A stretch of 19,377 bases of DNA, from positions 1 through 19,377 of the forward strand of contig DVGT01000034.1 of the NCBI GenBank assembly GCA_018712555.1, read 5' to 3'. How positions within the stretch are numbered: position 1 is the first letter of the stretch; each line of letters starts with the position of its first letter. Below, piece by piece: positions 1 through 8,100 of this stretch. The translations under genes and the position numbers were made by a program. This stretch comes from Faecimorpha stercoravium (GTDB taxonomy: Bacteria; Bacillota; Clostridia; Lachnospirales; Bianqueaceae). The notes beneath the pieces were generated by a model that searched no databases, was not told where the DNA came from, and was given only the letters and a program-made list of their open reading frames with translations.

Positions 1-49
1 CATAATGGTCTTTAAAGATAGTTTGTAAAATATTCATAAGACTATTATG
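1..49. repeat. Imperfect inverted repeat at left edge
   Basis: Bases 1-12 (CATAATGGTCTT) are the reverse complement of 38-49 (AAGACTATTATG) except for one position that would be a G-U pair in RNA. The AT-rich interior is 25 nt. It lies beyond the end of the leftward polymerase/YolD operon. It could be the tip of a small mobile element or a structured RNA end, but the window edge hides its context. Confidence 0.4.
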
Positions 50-72
50 CAGGAAAACAGAACAAAAGGGAA

Positions 73-106
73 CCCCCTAATTCCCCCATGATTGGGGGCC
101 AGGGGG
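73..106 (-). terminator. C/G-block hairpin downstream of the YolD-like gene
   Basis: Two C5 blocks (73-77, 83-87) face two G5 blocks (94-98, 102-106), giving a stem of 5 bp, an internal loop and another 5 bp. Read leftward it is followed by TTCCCTTTTG, so it could terminate the polymerase-YolD transcript. The T-tract is imperfect. Confidence 0.4.
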
Positions 107-109
107 CTG

Positions 110-130
110 AAGTGTCGAAGACACTTTTTT
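110..130 (+). terminator. Short rho-independent terminator, rightward
   Basis: AAGTGTC (110-116) pairs with GACACTT (120-126) across a GAA loop, and T125-T130 form the T-tract. It would stop rightward transcription entering antisense to the YolD-like gene. No rightward gene that it would serve is visible inside the window. Confidence 0.5.
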
Positions 131-173
131 ACAGTAATTCTTTTACGATATGCGCTTTGATGAGGGGGACAAA

Positions 174-683
174 TTAAGAGAGGGACACTTCCTCGAGATC
201 TATGATGTCGTCGATGGGAATGGAAAGGAGATCGTCATCTTCTTGGGTATGAAAGAGGATGTGACGCGTGTAAGTGTCGATTTTACGGATATCACCCATA
301 TGGGAGACATAGGCGCCACCTTCCTTTTTGGCATCGGGAATAAAGTACGTGATGGAGACTACGGGATGTTCAGAGAGATGTTCCTGGATGAATGAAAGTC
401 TTGTATCCAGGAGGGCGCGACGGTTGTCGTCCAGCAAAATTCGATCCTGCGTATGGCGAGCGGTCTCGGTAACGGCAGCTTCGTAACCGGTCAGTGCGGC
501 AAACGGAGAGAATTGGGCGGCTCGATTCTCCTTCGACATGGGCGGATGTTTGGAGGAGCGTGGATGGGGGAGATGGAGCATGTCTTCGTACAGATGAGAG
601 TCGGCGGCAGAATTGAAAAAGGAATCGGACAGTGAATCCTGGGAAGTGATCCATGTCGAATCGGAAGAAGCGTCAGGATACAT
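174..683 (-). CDS. YolD-like family protein
   Basis: 169 residues, transcribed leftward 29 nt after the Y-family polymerase and probably in the same operon. The diagnostic YolD-like core is residues 32-71: a HLPHP motif, then MSKENRAAQFSPFAALTGY (49-67), followed by a helical stretch and a beta-rich tail ending in IPIDDI. YolD-like proteins are regularly encoded beside UvrX/UmuC-type polymerases, as in Bacillus SP-beta yolD-uvrX, and are thought to act like UmuD as polymerase partners; the biochemical role is not settled. The start is supported by AAAGGAG upstream of the ATG at 683. The first 30 residues are Ser/Asp-rich and longer than I expect for the family, so translation could instead start at Met35. 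Soluble, with no signal peptide or membrane segment. Confidence 0.85.
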   Translation of the reverse strand: MYPDASSDSTWITSQDSLSDSFFNSAADSHLYEDMLHLPHPRSSKHPPMSKENRAAQFSPFAALTGYEAAVTETARHTQDRILLDDNRRALLDTRLSFIQEHLSEHPVVSITYFIPDAKKEGGAYVSHMGDIRKIDTYTRHILFHTQEDDDLLSIPIDDIIDLEEVSLS

Positions 684-712
684 GAAAAATTCTCCTTTCT
701 GAAAAAACAGGC

Positions 713-2254
713 TTAAGCCTTATGTCCGCCAACTTGTTGATTGCGTTCCTGGGTGCGGGCGCCTTTTTCCAGGTTCATTCCCTTGAGAATCGCGTTCTTA
801 CCGTATCGGCGCTGGATGTCCAAAACAGCGCGTTGAATGCGGCCCTCACGTTCCAGTGCTTTTTCTTCGGCGGACTGCGCTTCATAATCGGTAAAAAGAT
901 CGAGCTGTTCGGCAGCGGAAGAGACAGCCTGTGATTCGGGGATTACACGGTTGGCGGAAATCGTAATCCGTCGGATGGTCAACTGGGGATTTACAATACG
1001 CTCATAGAGGTCGGTCATACATTGCAGAATCTGGCGTGTGGAATGCGTATACCCTGGTAAACGTCCGGTTCCATGCGCATGTTTCGGGATTTTGCGGCCA
1101 TAGGCATCGGTGGTGATAGGTCCGTGATACAGGGCGCGCCGGGTGGGATCCGAAAGATTTTCCACATCATATCCGATGGTTAGGGTGACCTGATCGGTCA
1201 CCAGACCTTTGTCGACAAGATCCAATACCAAAAGATCCGTCATTTCACGCACAATGAGACGTCCTTTTTCATAAGAATAGGGTTCCGGCAGAACCTGACC
1301 GGAGCCGATCGAATTATTATCAGGCTGATAGGCTTTGATATCTCGAATCGTACAAGGCTCCCATCCCCAGGCGTGATCGATGAGGAGTTCCGCATTGACG
1401 CCGAAGAGACGATAGAGGAGATCTTCATTATAATAATCGGAAGGTTTGCCTAAAGAACAGCGGGCGATATCGCCCATGGTAAAAAGGCCATGTTCCTGCA
1501 ATTTGCGGGCGTACCCATGGCCAACGCGCCAGAAGTCTGTGAGAGGCTTGTGCCTCCAAAGAAGTTTTCGATAAGTGAATTCATCCAGAGAGGCGATGCG
1601 AACGCCGTCGGAATCTGCCGGTACATGTTTGGCCACAATATCCATGGCGACTTTGGCGAGGTAGAGGTTGGTTCCGATCCCGGCAGCAGCCGTAATTCCC
1701 GTTGTCGTATAGACATCCTGGATCATGGTTTTGACGAGCTGGTAGGCTGTCATATGATATAGGGACAGATATCCGCCAAGATCCATGAATACTTCATCGA
1801 TGGAATACACATGGATATCTTCGGGAGCGATATACTTCAGATAAATACGATAGATTCGAGTGCTGCATTCCATATAGTGTGCCATTTGCGGAGGAGCAAT
1901 GATATAGCCAAGAGCCAGGGACGGATCCTTTTCCAGTTCTTCCGCGTTGCTGGAAGTACCGGAAAAGGTCCATTGTCCATGAGCATCCCGGATGGCCTTA
2001 TGGAGACGAATGGCCTCGGTAAGACGCTTGGCGTTGATCTCTTTTACCTTTTCCATGACTTCGAACAGGCGGCAGCGTCCCGGAATCCCATAGGCCTTGA
2101 GGGCGGGAGACACGGCAAGACAGATGGTTTTGGAGGTGCGGGATGCGTCTGCTACGACAAGATGCGTCGTCATGGGATCCAGGCCACGTTCCACGGCCTC
2201 CAGCGAGGCATAATAACTCTTCAGATCAATCGCGGTATAGATGGGATCAGACAT
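713..2254 (-). CDS. Y-family translesion DNA polymerase (UvrX/UmuC-like)
   Basis: 513 residues. The catalytic carboxylates of Y-family palms are present: Asp10 in AIDLKSYYASLEAVERG and Asp153-Glu154 in YSIDEVFMDLG. The GIGTNLYLAKVAMD segment (192-205) and a helix-hairpin-like region near 240-265 follow. QLDLF at 450-454 fits a beta-clamp binding motif. The C-terminus (NAILKGMNLEKGA, then ERNQQVGGHKA) is characteristic of the UvrX-like subfamily that pairs with YolD. Such enzymes copy past damaged bases with low fidelity. The start at 2254 has a strong AAAGGAGA Shine-Dalgarno about 7 nt upstream. First gene of the leftward operon and divergent from the Wadjet operon. I saw no convincing LexA-type operator upstream. 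All key residues are intact, so it should be active; induction by damage is only inferred from the family. Confidence 0.93.
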   Translation of the reverse strand: MSDPIYTAIDLKSYYASLEAVERGLDPMTTHLVVADASRTSKTICLAVSPALKAYGIPGRCRLFEVMEKVKEINAKRLTEAIRLHKAIRDAHGQWTFSGTSSNAEELEKDPSLALGYIIAPPQMAHYMECSTRIYRIYLKYIAPEDIHVYSIDEVFMDLGGYLSLYHMTAYQLVKTMIQDVYTTTGITAAAGIGTNLYLAKVAMDIVAKHVPADSDGVRIASLDEFTYRKLLWRHKPLTDFWRVGHGYARKLQEHGLFTMGDIARCSLGKPSDYYNEDLLYRLFGVNAELLIDHAWGWEPCTIRDIKAYQPDNNSIGSGQVLPEPYSYEKGRLIVREMTDLLVLDLVDKGLVTDQVTLTIGYDVENLSDPTRRALYHGPITTDAYGRKIPKHAHGTGRLPGYTHSTRQILQCMTDLYERIVNPQLTIRRITISANRVIPESQAVSSAAEQLDLFTDYEAQSAEEKALEREGRIQRAVLDIQRRYGKNAILKGMNLEKGARTQERNQQVGGHKA

Positions 2255-2276
2255 GGCGCATCTCCTTTCCTGAAAA

Positions 2277-2306
2277 AGTATACCCGAAAGCGGGGATGGA
2301 TATACT
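2277..2306. repeat. Inverted repeat in polymerase leader
   Basis: AGTATA-CCCG (2277-2286) pairs with CGGG (2291-2294) and TATACT (2301-2306) around an AAAG loop, leaving a 6-nt bulge (2295-2300). It sits at the predicted start of the polymerase transcript, upstream of its ribosome binding site, so it could be an RNA stem or an operator. Confidence 0.45.
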
Positions 2307-2309
2307 TAT

Positions 2310-2338
2310 AGGATATCACAAGACAAAATGGGAATCAA
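2310..2338 (-). promoter_or_regulatory. Candidate promoter of polymerase-YolD operon
   Basis: On the minus strand, TTGATT (2338-2333) and TATCCT (2315-2310) are separated by 17 bp. The predicted start of transcription is about 50 nt before the polymerase ATG. The -10 is only a moderate match, and TATATC a little downstream is an alternative. Confidence 0.45.
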
Positions 2339-2342
2339 GGCC

Positions 2343-2371
2343 TTGCAGAGAGGAATTGAACATGGTAGAAT
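2343..2371 (+). promoter_or_regulatory. Candidate promoter of the jetABCD operon
   Basis: TTGCAG (2343-2348) and TAGAAT (2366-2371) with a 17-bp spacer, about 117 nt before the jetA ATG. Its -35 lies 4 bp from the candidate -35 of the divergent polymerase promoter. Transcription would start near 2378, inside the left arm of the following inverted repeat. Confidence 0.55.
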
Positions 2372-2372
2372 A

Positions 2373-2417
2373 GGCGTGGCTCGACATTTTTCTACATCGA
2401 GAAAATAGAGCCACGCC
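2373..2417. repeat. Long inverted repeat at the jetA transcription start
   Basis: GGCGTGGCTC (2373-2382) is the exact reverse complement of GAGCCACGCC (2408-2417). The interior can pair further (ATTTT 2386-2390 with AAAAT 2402-2406), giving a 45-bp near-palindrome right after the -10 box. No T-tract follows, so it is not an obvious terminator. It could be an operator or a 5' leader structure. Confidence 0.6.
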
Positions 2418-2419
2418 GC

Positions 2420-2446
2420 GAGATGGCCGCGAGAGGCGTCCATCTC
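2420..2446 (+). promoter_or_regulatory. Second leader hairpin before jetA
   Basis: GAGATGG (2420-2426) pairs with CCATCTC (2440-2446). Its loop contains GGCGT (2435-2439), which can also pair with ACGCC (2413-2417) of the preceding repeat, so the two stems could form alternative structures. Regulation by this means is an inference. Confidence 0.35.
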
Positions 2447-2487
2447 CGAAGGGAGTACGAGCAAATAAGAGGAGAGGAGGAAGCCGT

Positions 2488-3999
2488 ATGGAGAGATTGG
2501 ATGTCATCCAGGAGGTAGCGTATTTATCGACGGTCAACACGCCTCAATATCGGCGGATCATGCGAAGCTTTTATCAGGAATACGAAAAGATGCGCTATCA
2601 GTTGACGAAAGAAGAAGTGCTAGAGCGGCTTCACGCCTGTCCGGGATATGAGGATTACTCTATGGATCAGCTGCAGCAGGACCTGAGTATGCTGGTCAAC
2701 TGGAAGAACCTGATTCCCATTCAGGATCCGAAACGGGTATATACCATTGAAGAGTATAAGAACAAGCAGTACCGATACTCCATGTCCGAAAACGCGGTCG
2801 AGATCGAAAGAATGACGATTCGGCTGGAAAATTTGCGTACGGAAGGGGGCAGCCTGTCGTCGAGTTTTGTAGTCCGCATAGAGAATGCGCTGCGTGGGAT
2901 GCAGACGATGAGTACCCAATCCGTAAAAGAGATTCACGACTGGTGGGATGAGCTGCAGACGAATTTTCAGCGCCTGAATCAAAGCTACAAAGACTATCTG
3001 CGAGAGTTCTATTCGGGAAAAGCGGAGCGGATTTTGAAATCGGTCGAATTCGTCCTGCATAAGGATCGATTCATCGTGTACCTGCAGGACTTCATCCGGG
3101 AATTGCAGACCAACGCGATCCACATCGAAGGCTATTTAGCACAGCTGGCGTCGGAGACAGAACAGGAGATCCTGGAACGAGTCATACAGGGGGAAATGGA
3201 GGTGCCCTATCCGCTGGCGGAAGAAGGGGAAGACAGGGAACAGCGCATTCGAGAGAGCGTCCAGGGGAAATGGGATGCCATCAGACAGTGGTTCTGCTCC
3301 TCTGGAAAAAGCCAGAGTGAATACAGTAAGGTTCTGGATATCACGGATGAGGTGATTCGAAAGATCATTCAGAATGCGGCGCTGATTGTGCAGATGCAGA
3401 ACTGGGGAATCAGCCGAAAAGAGGATTATCGGAAGTTTATTTCCCTGTTTCTGGACTGCGAAGACATAGGAGAAGCGCATAAACTGGCAGCGCATGTCTT
3501 TGGCATACAGCATGTCCGGCATTTTAAGGGGAATCAGTTCCGTTCGACGGATAGCATCAACAGCAGCACCTATGAAGAAGAGCCCATGGTATTCTCCCTA
3601 AAGCCGAGGACAAGGGCATACCGTCCGCGAATCGACAGAACCGGCATAGAAAACAAGTCGCTGCAGAAACAGAGACAGCGACAGGAGTATCTGGAGAAAG
3701 CGGAAAGGGACAGACAGCTGGTGATGCGGTACATCCGGGGCAATAGGCTGGATCTGGCGCAGATTCAGGATACGGTGCCGGTATATGTCAGACAGACCTT
3801 GCTGCGCTGGATCGCGTCGGCACATTTGCAGAGCACCCATAGGGCGCGAACCGAATTTGGACAGGAATACCACCTGCTCAGGAATCCGGGCACCTGTATT
3901 CTGCACTGCGAGGATGGCGACATGACGCTGCCGGCGTATACGCTGGAATTTATGGAATTGGAGACGAAAGAAGAATGGATGCGGCAAGAGCGCTCATAG
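2488..3999 (+). CDS. jetA: Wadjet type II JetA, kleisin-like subunit (TIGR02677/DUF2397)
   Basis: 503 residues, first gene of the Wadjet operon. The N-terminus (RLDVIQEVAYLSTVNTPQYR, residues 3-22) followed by a winged-helix-like segment to about residue 90 is what I recognise as the TIGR02677/DUF2397 family. The middle (about 95-330) is helical and charged, and the C-terminal part carries a second winged-helix-like region (about 410-470). In Wadjet complexes JetA is the kleisin that bridges the SMC heads of JetC and binds JetB. The start is supported by GGAGAGGAGG (2471-2480), 7 nt before the ATG. Its 3' end overlaps jetB by 25 nt, which suggests translational coupling. Family assignment is by resemblance and by the fixed four-gene order. 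Cytoplasmic, with no membrane segment. Confidence 0.88.
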   Translation: MERLDVIQEVAYLSTVNTPQYRRIMRSFYQEYEKMRYQLTKEEVLERLHACPGYEDYSMDQLQQDLSMLVNWKNLIPIQDPKRVYTIEEYKNKQYRYSMSENAVEIERMTIRLENLRTEGGSLSSSFVVRIENALRGMQTMSTQSVKEIHDWWDELQTNFQRLNQSYKDYLREFYSGKAERILKSVEFVLHKDRFIVYLQDFIRELQTNAIHIEGYLAQLASETEQEILERVIQGEMEVPYPLAEEGEDREQRIRESVQGKWDAIRQWFCSSGKSQSEYSKVLDITDEVIRKIIQNAALIVQMQNWGISRKEDYRKFISLFLDCEDIGEAHKLAAHVFGIQHVRHFKGNQFRSTDSINSSTYEEEPMVFSLKPRTRAYRPRIDRTGIENKSLQKQRQRQEYLEKAERDRQLVMRYIRGNRLDLAQIQDTVPVYVRQTLLRWIASAHLQSTHRARTEFGQEYHLLRNPGTCILHCEDGDMTLPAYTLEFMELETKEEWMRQERS

Positions 4000-5105
4000 A
4001 ACGGTTCTGGATCGTCAGGACACAGGATAAGGAGCTGTACTATAAAACTAAAAACAGCCTGGGGACCATTCGGAGGTTCTTGACGGAACAGCTGGGCTGG
4101 AACCTAGTGCAGAACGAGAACATACTGAAACTGGAGAAGATTCCCGCGCATGCGGAAAGCTACATGGGGATCGCGGAATTTACGGAAATCCGGGATTACT
4201 GTCTGTTTTGCGCGCTCCTGATCTTCCTGGAGGACCGGGAGGATGGGGAGCAGTTTCTGCTGTCGGAGCTGGTCTCCATGATAGAGGCTCAGTTGCAGGA
4301 ATATACGGAGATCGACTGGACGCAATTCGTACAGCGAAAATCTCTGGTCAGAGTCCTCAAATATGCGGAGGAGGCAGGGCTCCTGCAAGTCTATGACGGA
4401 TCTTCGGATCGTGTGTCTGGCGGTATGGAACAGGAAGTATTGTACGAGAATACTGGATTATCGCGATATTTTGCGGTTACGTTCCCATTCTCGATTGCAG
4501 ATTTTCAGTCGTATCAGGATTTTGAACAGAGTTCTCTCAAAGATGTGGATACAGACAGGGGAAGGTTCCGTACGCAGCGTGTGTATCGGCAGCTCGTGGC
4601 GGCGCCGGCCCTGTACTGGTCGTCCGGAGAGGATCCCGACGCGCTGTATTTACGGAATCAGAGGCAGTGGGTGAGCCGGTATCTGGAAGAATATCTGGGA
4701 GGAGAGCTGCAGATTCATCGAAACGCCGCATTTCTGGTATTGGACGAGGCGGATACCTGGGGAGAGACGCATCCGAGGGACGCGGGCATCAGCGAGGCGA
4801 CGTTGAGCTTGTGCGCCCTGATTCGTGAGGAACAGGAAACAGGCTGTTTACTTCGGGAAAAGGACGATATCATCTGGATGACGGCTGAGGATTTTGACGA
4901 ATTGCTGCGGCGCTGCAAGATGCGGTACCAGAAGGCGTGGAGCAAGGAGTATCGGGAGATGCCGATGGATAAGCTGTACAGAGGGATTTTGGATTATATG
5001 ATATCCTATATGCTGGCGGCGGAGGAGAAGGAAGAGGTCTGGATCTATCCGGCGGCCGTGAAATTTATAGGGGCCTATCCGGAAGAATTTCTGGAAAAGG
5101 AGTAA
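3975..5105 (+). CDS. jetB: Wadjet type II JetB, KITE-like subunit (TIGR02678/DUF2398)
   Basis: 376 residues. The opening (ALIERFWIVRTQDKELYYKT, residues 6-25) and the LEDREDGEQFLLSELV stretch near residues 85-100 match what I know of TIGR02678/DUF2398, the JetB subunit of type II Wadjet. The family is rich in winged-helix elements and corresponds to the KITE (MukE-like) subunits that decorate the kleisin. The acidic C-terminus ends in FIGAYPEEFLEKE. The ATG at 3975 lies inside the last codons of jetA, preceded by a weak purine-rich GAAAGAAG, so coupling to jetA translation is likely. jetC begins 4 nt after the stop. The gene looks full length and unbroken. Confidence 0.87.
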   Translation: MDAARALIERFWIVRTQDKELYYKTKNSLGTIRRFLTEQLGWNLVQNENILKLEKIPAHAESYMGIAEFTEIRDYCLFCALLIFLEDREDGEQFLLSELVSMIEAQLQEYTEIDWTQFVQRKSLVRVLKYAEEAGLLQVYDGSSDRVSGGMEQEVLYENTGLSRYFAVTFPFSIADFQSYQDFEQSSLKDVDTDRGRFRTQRVYRQLVAAPALYWSSGEDPDALYLRNQRQWVSRYLEEYLGGELQIHRNAAFLVLDEADTWGETHPRDAGISEATLSLCALIREEQETGCLLREKDDIIWMTAEDFDELLRRCKMRYQKAWSKEYREMPMDKLYRGILDYMISYMLAAEEKEEVWIYPAAVKFIGAYPEEFLEKE

Positions 5106-5109
5106 ACAC

Positions 5110-8100
5110 ATGGGAAACAGATGGCATATGCACCGCATGGGGTTCGTGAATTTCTGGTTGTATGACGAGGAGATTTTCACGTTCGCGGATGGGAAGCTGC
5201 TGCTGCGGGGGCAGAATGGATCCGGGAAGTCCATCACGACGCAGAGTTTTATTCCGTTTATTCTGGATGGAGATCGAACGCCGAGCCGGTTAGATCCCTT
5301 TGGTTCCAGCGATCGGAGGATGGAATACTATTTCCTGGGGGACGGAGACCGGGAGGAGGCCACGGGATATCTATTCCTGGAATTCAAAAGAGAAGGCGTG
5401 GAGCAGTACCGAACCATAGGCATCGGACAGCGGGCGCAGAAGGGGAAGCCGATGAGCTTCTGGGGATTTGTGATTCTGGATGGCCGACGGATCGGCGAAG
5501 ACATGCGCCTGTACAGAGAGGTGGGGACGAGCCGCATTCCGCTGACGAAAAAGGAACTGAAAGATCTGCTGGGACCGTCTAATCTGTACACGGAGTCCCA
5601 GAAGGAATACATGGAAGCGGTCAATCAGCATTTGTTTGGATTCCCCAGTGTGGAGCAATATAATCAATTTATCAAACTGCTGGTGAAGGTGCGGGCGCCC
5701 AAGCTTTCGAAGGAGTTCAAACCATCCCGGGTCTATGAGATCCTGAACGACGCGTTGCCGACGCTGTCGGATGAGGACATGCGTGCGATGGTGGAGGCGA
5801 TGGAAAAAATGGATGAGATTCAGAGCTGCCTAGAAAGCATGCGGGACGCCTTTCGGGATACGCAGATTATTCGTAATGAATATACGCGGTATAATGCCTA
5901 TATATTGGGGAAGAAAGCCCAGGCCTATCTGAAGGAAAGCCAGGAAGAAAAACGGCTGCGGCTGCGGTTGGAAGAAAAGGAGTCGGAGAACGAAGAGAAG
6001 AAGGCCGACATATCGCGGCTAAAGGAAGAAGAAAGGCAGTTGGAGTCGGAGGAGTCCATCCTGAAAAAGGAACAGGATGTTTTGCATATCGAAGACCTGG
6101 ATCAGCTGATGAACCGTCTGGAGCAGGCGCAACAAGCCGGTCAGAATGCGACGGCGGAACAGAGGCGCCTGAAGGAGAGAATCGAGGAGGGGCGGGGACG
6201 GATTCTGCAGTACGATGGCAGAAGGAAGGCGTGCGAGAATCAGATCGAATATCTGACAGATCAGATGGAAAAATGCCTGGATGAACTCCGAGAATACAAT
6301 GAGGCTCTGCAGTTGCAGCATCATGAGGTGCTTTCTCATAAAGAGCGGAGAGAGGTAGAGCAGGTTCGAAATGAACTGAGGCAATTGCTGCAAACGGTGA
6401 AGGTGGCCTATGAGGCTCTCAAGGATATGGCCCGTCTGGAAGCGCGGTGGAGCGAGGAGACAGAAGCCTTGCAGCAGATGCAGCAGAAAATGGAAGAATT
6501 GACGCAGCAGAGCGCCTTGGCAGATCAGATGGAGGCGGAATGCAGAGACCGTCTGATCGAAGCGTTCTATCGGCTGCAGGTAGAGCTGCGGCATATGCAG
6601 ATCACCAAAGAACAGCTGTTTGAGATCACGGAGAGAATCCGAGCCTATCAGGAACCGGGAGATGTGGGAAAGATTCAAACGCTGTATTATCAGAGCTGGA
6701 TTCACCAGGATCACGTGTACCGAGAGAAGAAGATGCTGAAAGAGCACGCGCTGGAGAACTGTCTCGAAGAGATGCAGACTCTAGAAGAGGAGATTGCCCG
6801 GATCAAAGCCCAGAAAATGGTGCCCACGCGAGATGCGAGAAGGGAGAAGGCTAGAAAACGTCTGGAGGAGAAAGGAATCGCCTTCGTGCCGTTTTATGAG
6901 GCCGTGGATTTTGCGGAAGGATTGGAGACTGAACAGAAGAACCGGATAGAAGCGCAGCTGCGGGACGCGGGCATCCTAGATGCGCTGGTGATCTCACGAG
7001 ATGACGCGGATGCGATGCAGGAAGAATGGCAGACGTTGTCCGATGTCCTGTTGGTTCCCTGTGGAGAAAGGAGCGCGCGATATTCGGCGTTGTGTCCGGC
7101 AAAGCTGCCGGAGGCTCTGCGGGAGAGGACGGAGGAGATCCTGGACTGCTTTTCAGAGGATCGGGAATCGGCCGCCGGATTTGTACTGTCTCCGGATGGA
7201 TATTTTAGGCACGGCGTCTTGGAGGGCCATGTCCATGAGGCAGAGGAGGCTTCGTATGTGGGGGCGGCGGCGCGGGAGAACGCGCGGTTGCGCCTCCTGC
7301 GGGAGAGGGAAGAGGAACGTGCGCAAAAGGAACGGGAACAGAATCTGTTGCGTGAGGAACTCCGGGAGATAGAGAAACATATAGAGGAATTGCGGCAGGA
7401 GTATGCGCAATTTCCTTCCTTCGAGGATCTGAATCAGGGGATCGATCTGGTCCGGGATGCGCGATATCGTATGGAAAACCAGAAGGAACGCCTGGACGCG
7501 CAGGAACGCCAGACGGACAGGGCGCAGGCGGAATATAAGCAGGCGGAACAAAAGGTGATGCAGTTATGCAGAGGGCTGCCCTATCGGCGGAGCCTGGGGA
7601 CGTATCAGGAGGTCATCGAGGCGGGAGAAGGGTATCGGGACAGCCTGGAAAACTGGGAAAGCCATCTGAACCAGTGGGAGAACGAGAGGAACCAACGATC
7701 GCACATAGAAGAGTTGATCGAAAGGGAGTCAGAGAATCAGGAACAGGATTACGAGTATCTTCGCCGGGCAGAGCGGGCCATGGCGGAAGCTCATGCGCAG
7801 GTGCAGAAGATTCAGGAAGAACTGAACCGACCGGACATGCAAAAGAATGTGGAACGGGTGCGAGAAATCCGAGAACGGCTGGCAGAGATTCTCAGCCTGC
7901 ATCAACGGAATATCAGCCATCTGGCGGTATTACAAAGCGATGTGGCGCGCCTGGAAAACGAAATCCAGGAAACGCAGCAGACCTGGGAAATCCAACAGCA
8001 GCGCAGAAACCTGGCGGAACAATATTTTGTGGAGGAACGCGATCTGAAACAGGGCTCCGGCGCGGAAGGGACAGAGACGTTGGAAGCACAGGCGCTCAAG

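Noticed and set aside
150..395. 81-residue plus-strand frame at the left edge
   Set aside because: Antisense to the YolD-like gene, with no ribosome binding site. The minus strand encodes the conserved YolD motifs.
2255..2487. LexA/SOS box upstream of the polymerase
   Set aside because: Only a GAACATGG half-site was found, not the full dyad expected of a Gram-positive LexA site.
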